DNA of 64,000 nucleotides from Anaerolineales bacterium. GTDB taxonomy: Bacteria > Chloroflexota > Anaerolineae > Anaerolineales > Villigracilaceae. The stretch spans positions 27,025 to 91,024 of the forward strand of contig JANJTV010000120.1 in NCBI GenBank assembly GCA_024710905.1, read 5' to 3'. How positions within the stretch are numbered: the first letter of the stretch is position 1; each line of letters starts with the position of its first letter. Positions 60,584 through 64,000 of the stretch are shown one piece after another. A program made the translations under genes and the position numbers. A model generated the notes under the pieces. The model made no database searches and had not been told where the DNA came from. It worked only from the letters and a program-made list of their open reading frames with translations.

Positions 60584-61318
60584 TTACTTGATCTCGAAAG
60601 CGATCTGGACGCTCGCGCTCAACTGCATTGAGCCGGGGTTAATCGGCACTGACAGGGCAGCTGATTCCGCGCCTCCGCCCATCCCCTTGCCATCAAAGAC
60701 CGGGTAGGACATGTTGTCAAAGTACGAGATGCTCTGCACGGCACCCAGTTCCACACCAGCAGCGGCAGCCAGTTCTTCAGCCTGGGCCTGGGCGGCTTCA
60801 ACCGCCAGCTTGCGGGCTTCCTTCAGGGCCTCACTCTTGTCGGCCACGTCGAAGGCAATGCTGTTGATGGTGTTCGCGCCGGCGGCCACGGCTTCATCCA
60901 GCAGGTCGCCCAGTTTGGCCATGTCGCGCACGGTCACATACACAGTGTTATCCACCATGTAGATTGTGCCGCGCTGCTGGCCGGTGGATGGATCATACTG
61001 TGCAGACGGCCAGATGGAGAAGTTGGTGGTGCGAATATCATCGTTGGCAACCCCGGCGGCAGTCAGGGCGTCAATCAACGCCTGGGTGCGTTCGTTGTTC
61101 TCGGCCACTGCGTCCGAAGCCAGTTCTGCCTCGGTATGCACACCAATGTAGATGTAGGCAATATCCGGTTTCAGGCTTACCTGCCCGGTGCCGCTTACGG
61201 TGACGAGGCGCGGCGCGGGCTCGGTGTAGACCGTGGCGTTGGTTGTGGCGGGCGAACAGGCGCTCACCAGAACAGCCAACAAAACAAAAACAGAAAGTAA
61301 GGTGAATTTGGTTTTCAT
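60584..61318 (-). CDS. SIMPL-domain (DUF541) lipoprotein
   Basis: 244 residues from ATG 61318 (AAGGAG upstream). Lipobox LLVSACSP. VTVSGTGQVSLKPDIAYIYI, IGVHTEAELASDAVAENNER and GVANDDIRTTNFSIWPSAQY are the DUF541/SIMPL signature; a helical stretch EARKLAVEAAQAQAEELAAA follows. Periplasmic/extracellular oligomer of unknown role. Confidence 0.93.
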   Translation of the reverse strand: MKTKFTLLSVFVLLAVLVSACSPATTNATVYTEPAPRLVTVSGTGQVSLKPDIAYIYIGVHTEAELASDAVAENNERTQALIDALTAAGVANDDIRTTNFSIWPSAQYDPSTGQQRGTIYMVDNTVYVTVRDMAKLGDLLDEAVAAGANTINSIAFDVADKSEALKEARKLAVEAAQAQAEELAAAAGVELGAVQSISYFDNMSYPVFDGKGMGGGAESAALSVPINPGSMQLSASVQIAFEIK

Positions 61319-61413
61319 GACAATGCTCCTTTGTTGAATGTCACAGCATAGACGTAAGGTTTCAAAAAAAGTTCCCAAAAATCAAAATTCGGGTAAAATC
61401 TAACAAATGTTCT

Positions 61414-62619
61414 ATGTCCATTGATTACCAGCAAGTGTACACCCGTATCAAAGAAATCGGGGCCACCCTCCAGCAGCGCAAGAAAACCCTCGAGGAACGG
61501 CGTAATGAAGCGCGCCGCCTGCTCAGGCATAATGCAAGTGATGTGGAGGGCCTGCGCCGTAGAGTGGATTCCGTCAAATCAGCCGACCCTTCCATCCGTT
61601 GCGCCGTGCCGTTAATCGAGCCATTGGATGCGCACACCCGCGCGCCTGCCTCGCTGTTAAATGCAGTCCTCATCGCCGCTGACGGGTCGCAGATCAACCC
61701 GGACAGGCACGCCGCTGTCCAGTTCGGGTTAATCAACGTCGGCACAATCATCCTGCGGCAAGACTCTGGCGAGGCGCCAACGGTCATCACCCGCAGCCGC
61801 CTGCTCTTTGATGAAGAACTCTATACCCGTGACGGCAACCCGCTTTCAGACGGCATGGTGGCCCTCGAACGCGACCTGGATGAACGCACCGAATTACTCG
61901 AACAGGCCAAATTATTTGACACAGCCACAACTCCCGTCATCACCTTTACAGACGGCCCGCTGGAACTGTGGGGCAGCCGCGACGGGGAAGATGCCCGCGC
62001 TTATTATGAAAGCCTCGAAAAATACAAAAGCGTGCTCTCCCAGTTGCAAGGGCGTGGCGTGGTCACCGCCGGGTATGTGGACAAACCCGCTGCCGACCTG
62101 GTCGTGCGCCTGCTGGAACTCATCGAAGCCACCCCGGAACAACTCGAAAGCCTGAGACATCACCATCCTTTGCGCGGGGTGAGTGATCGCTGGTTGTTTG
62201 GTGACCGAAAAAATCCATTGCTCCAACCCGGCGAGCGCTCCGCCGTCTTTGTGCTGCAATCCAAATCGGAGAAAGATTACCAGGGCGTACTGGCCCTGCA
62301 CTTCTTCTACTTAAACGTCGGTTCTGAAGGAAACCCTTGGCCGGTACGGGTCGAAATCCCGCGCTGGGTGGCCGAAAACCGCCAGATGTTGGACATGCTG
62401 CACGCCACACTGGTCGACCAGTGCCGTATGATGGGCGCACGACCCTTCCCCTACCTGCTCAACCGGGCACATGAAATCGCTGTTGTAAAACAGGAAGAAA
62501 AACACCAGATCGAACAACTCCTGCAACTGGAATTGCGCCGAAATGGCGAAGAGATGGACGACCCATCAAATAAGCAGGCTGGCAAAGATTCCCTTACAAT
62601 TGGTCGAACGAGGTTCTAA
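61414..62619 (+). CDS. nurA: NurA-type 5'-3' nuclease
   Basis: 401 residues. An N-terminal coiled-coil (QQRKKTLEERRNEARRLLRH) precedes LIAADGSQINPDRHAAVQFG, the NurA active-site Asp and DGS motif; VITFTDGPLELWG holds a second acidic patch; GYVDKPAADLVVRLLELIE is conserved. With HerA this nuclease resects DNA ends in archaea and some bacteria. The 5-bp gap to the HAS-like gene and herA supports a single operon. Confidence 0.88.
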   Translation: MSIDYQQVYTRIKEIGATLQQRKKTLEERRNEARRLLRHNASDVEGLRRRVDSVKSADPSIRCAVPLIEPLDAHTRAPASLLNAVLIAADGSQINPDRHAAVQFGLINVGTIILRQDSGEAPTVITRSRLLFDEELYTRDGNPLSDGMVALERDLDERTELLEQAKLFDTATTPVITFTDGPLELWGSRDGEDARAYYESLEKYKSVLSQLQGRGVVTAGYVDKPAADLVVRLLELIEATPEQLESLRHHHPLRGVSDRWLFGDRKNPLLQPGERSAVFVLQSKSEKDYQGVLALHFFYLNVGSEGNPWPVRVEIPRWVAENRQMLDMLHATLVDQCRMMGARPFPYLLNRAHEIAVVKQEEKHQIEQLLQLELRRNGEEMDDPSNKQAGKDSLTIGRTRF

Positions 62620-62624
62620 ATCCC

Positions 62625-63218
62625 ATGACAACCCTTCAAATTGGTCGCCTGTTACGGGCTGGCACATCTGGTTTTGTGGCCGGATGTGCGGTTTCACAGT
62701 TTAATGTCCCGGCGCTTGGCTCGCTGGTGCGCGTTCCCCTTGCTGAAGGCTACCAGGTTTACGGCCTGATCCACGACATCCACATCGATGACGATGGGCT
62801 GGTGCGCCAGTTGGTGACTGCCGAGAACGTCTCAACGGAAGTCATGCGTGACAACCGCGAGCGGCGCATTGTCCCGGTGGAAATGTCCGTGTTGTCAGTG
62901 GGCTACGAACAAGACGGCTCCATCTCACACCTGCTGCCCCCGCGCCCGCCCCTCAGCCTGGACGAAATCTACCTGTGTGATGAGAAAGACATGGCTCGCT
63001 TCACCTCCACCGGGCGGTTTGGCTATTTCAGGCACATCCTGCGCGCCAAAGATGCACCTATCGGCGAACTACTGGCAACGCACATCCAGCAAGCCAGCGC
63101 GGCGCACAGGGATGGCGGCAAATGGCGGGAGGCAGCCACGCGGGAACTGATCACCCTGCTGCGGGATGATTACCCAACCTTGATGAGTGTGCTCGGCGCG
63201 CTCGGTGAAGTTTATTAG
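62625..63218 (+). CDS. HAS-barrel-like accessory protein of HerA/NurA
   Basis: 197 residues. The first 90 residues (IGRLLRAGTSGFVAGCAVSQ, LGSLVRVPLAEGYQVYGLIH) look like the HAS beta-barrel found at the N-terminus of HerA-type ATPases; the rest (residues 110-197) is helical. It lies between nurA and herA, so it probably helps the end-resection complex. I do not recognise a named family. Confidence 0.6.
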   Translation: MTTLQIGRLLRAGTSGFVAGCAVSQFNVPALGSLVRVPLAEGYQVYGLIHDIHIDDDGLVRQLVTAENVSTEVMRDNRERRIVPVEMSVLSVGYEQDGSISHLLPPRPPLSLDEIYLCDEKDMARFTSTGRFGYFRHILRAKDAPIGELLATHIQQASAAHRDGGKWREAATRELITLLRDDYPTLMSVLGALGEVY

Positions 63219-63254
63219 CCACGGCACGGTGTCCTTCGTAGTGAAAGGATTAAT

Positions 63255-64000
63255 ATGACGACCAATCAACAAATTGGCTACATCATCGGCGGCGGGCTGA
63301 AAGACTCTTTCTCGGCCCGGCTCACTGTAGACCCGCTCTCCGTGCAGGAAGGTGGATTTGTGGTCATGGACAGCGGCAACTACCGCTTTTATGGCCTGGT
63401 CACCGACCTGCGGCTGGGCGCCACAGATCCACGTTTTGCTGATGAACAATCCGAAACCCGCCTGCCACCTGCCCTGGCCCAGGCCCTCCATGGCCAGACC
63501 CTGTATACCAACCTGGAAATCCTCCCGGCCCTGATGCTCGAACGCGGCCCGGAACCCGGTACACCAGAATACAAATTGTGGCGGGCATCACAAACCGAAG
63601 ACCCGCGCCCCATCCCTGTGAAAACCGTCCCAATGCATCATGCGCCAGTTTCCCTGGCTGACCAGGCAGATATTGCTGCCATCTTTGGCGACCCTGACAA
63701 GGAAGGTAATTTTGTCATCGGCTATACCCGTGAACAAGGACACCCGGTCTGCATAAACCTGGAAAAATTTGTCCAGCGTTCCTCTGGTGTGTTCGGCGCC
63801 ACTGGCACGGGCAAATCCTTCCTGACCCGCCTGGTGCTGGCGGGGTTGATGAAATTTGACCGCGCCTCCCTGCTGGTGTTGGACATGCACAACGAATACG
63901 GGTTTGATGACATTGCCTCCGATACGAAAATGCGCGTTACCGGCCTGAAGACTAAGTTTGGGTCCCATGTAAATGTGGTCGGGCTGGGCGCCGGAGCGAA
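63255..64000 (+). CDS. herA: HerA-type DNA translocase, 3' end outside window
   Basis: The frame is open from ATG 63255 to the right edge (248 residues visible). IGYIIGGGLKDSFSARLTVD is the HAS-barrel; GVFGATGTGKSFLTRLVLAG is a Walker A motif, followed by LLVLDMHNEYGFDD (Walker B-like). It should form a hexameric pump that works with NurA on DNA ends. The remainder is beyond the window. Confidence 0.88.
   Translation, partial: MTTNQQIGYIIGGGLKDSFSARLTVDPLSVQEGGFVVMDSGNYRFYGLVTDLRLGATDPRFADEQSETRLPPALAQALHGQTLYTNLEILPALMLERGPEPGTPEYKLWRASQTEDPRPIPVKTVPMHHAPVSLADQADIAAIFGDPDKEGNFVIGYTREQGHPVCINLEKFVQRSSGVFGATGTGKSFLTRLVLAGLMKFDRASLLVLDMHNEYGFDDIASDTKMRVTGLKTKFGSHVNVVGLGAGA

Overview
This window most likely comes from a mesophilic Chloroflexota bacterium, probably of the Anaerolineae type. 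That is inferred from the GC-rich sequence, many Cys-lipidated secreted proteins with Pro/Thr-rich linkers and bacterial SH3 domains, an archaeal-like NurA/HerA locus, a CASTOR/POLLUX-type channel and many uncharacterised proteins. No rRNA, tRNA, CRISPR array, transposase or prophage gene was found.

Layout. Positions 1-3710 (minus strand) hold two SH3-repeat lipoproteins, a small membrane protein and a GNAT-like protein. Positions 3791-22542 are the highlight: a divergent catabolic locus built around a GntR/UTRA regulator. The leftward arm (17272 down to 3791) has 15 tightly packed genes: the regulator, a one-lobe putative beta-barrel protein, a DUF3891 protein, two two-lobe putative barrel proteins, a protein resembling red chlorophyll catabolite reductase (RCCR) and ferredoxin-dependent bilin reductases (FDBR), an alpha/beta hydrolase, a Rieske oxygenase resembling pheophorbide a oxygenase (PAO), a second RCCR/FDBR-like protein, a third two-lobe protein, an SDR, a flavin reductase/HMG-CoA-lyase fusion, an aconitase-family hydratase pair and a class III CoA-transferase. 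The rightward arm (17374-22542) encodes a hydantoinase/imidase-type amidohydrolase, a luciferase-like flavin monooxygenase, an acyl-CoA-dehydrogenase-fold flavoprotein and an aldehyde dehydrogenase. I infer a bacterial pathway that dismantles a tetrapyrrole (chlorophyll derivative or bilin): ester cleavage, PAO-like ring opening, bilin reduction, further oxidation to pyrrole or maleimide fragments, imide hydrolysis, hydration to alkylmalates, CoA activation and retro-aldol cleavage into central metabolism.

Positions 22689-33199 carry mostly housekeeping and small genes: a SnoaL-like protein, rsmG, a DUF4349 lipoprotein, a phosphoesterase, coaBC, a FecR-domain lipoprotein with an acidic repeat tail, a DinB-like protein preceded by a Trp-rich small ORF, an NmrA-like reductase, a NUDIX hydrolase, an esterase, a YcaQ-type glycosylase and ferritin. 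Positions 33324-45139 hold a CASTOR/POLLUX-like channel, TerC, a SET-domain protein, a large PP2C-like/beta-propeller-like membrane protein with a partner, an acetyltransferase, an AT-rich orphan membrane protein and two-subunit fumarase.

Positions 45188-52503 hold a lipoprotein, a bile-acid-symporter-family transporter, a GNAT, an NDH-2/SQR-type flavoprotein, a coupled pair (uncharacterised protein plus nucleotidyltransferase), a PAP2 phosphatase and an MFS transporter. Positions 52605-57115 are a MarR-controlled heterodimeric ABC exporter operon with a visible promoter and operator. Positions 57192-60472 hold fumarylacetoacetase with an uncharacterised partner and a beta-hydroxyacid dehydrogenase. 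The window ends with a SIMPL lipoprotein and nurA, a HAS-barrel-like gene and the start of herA.
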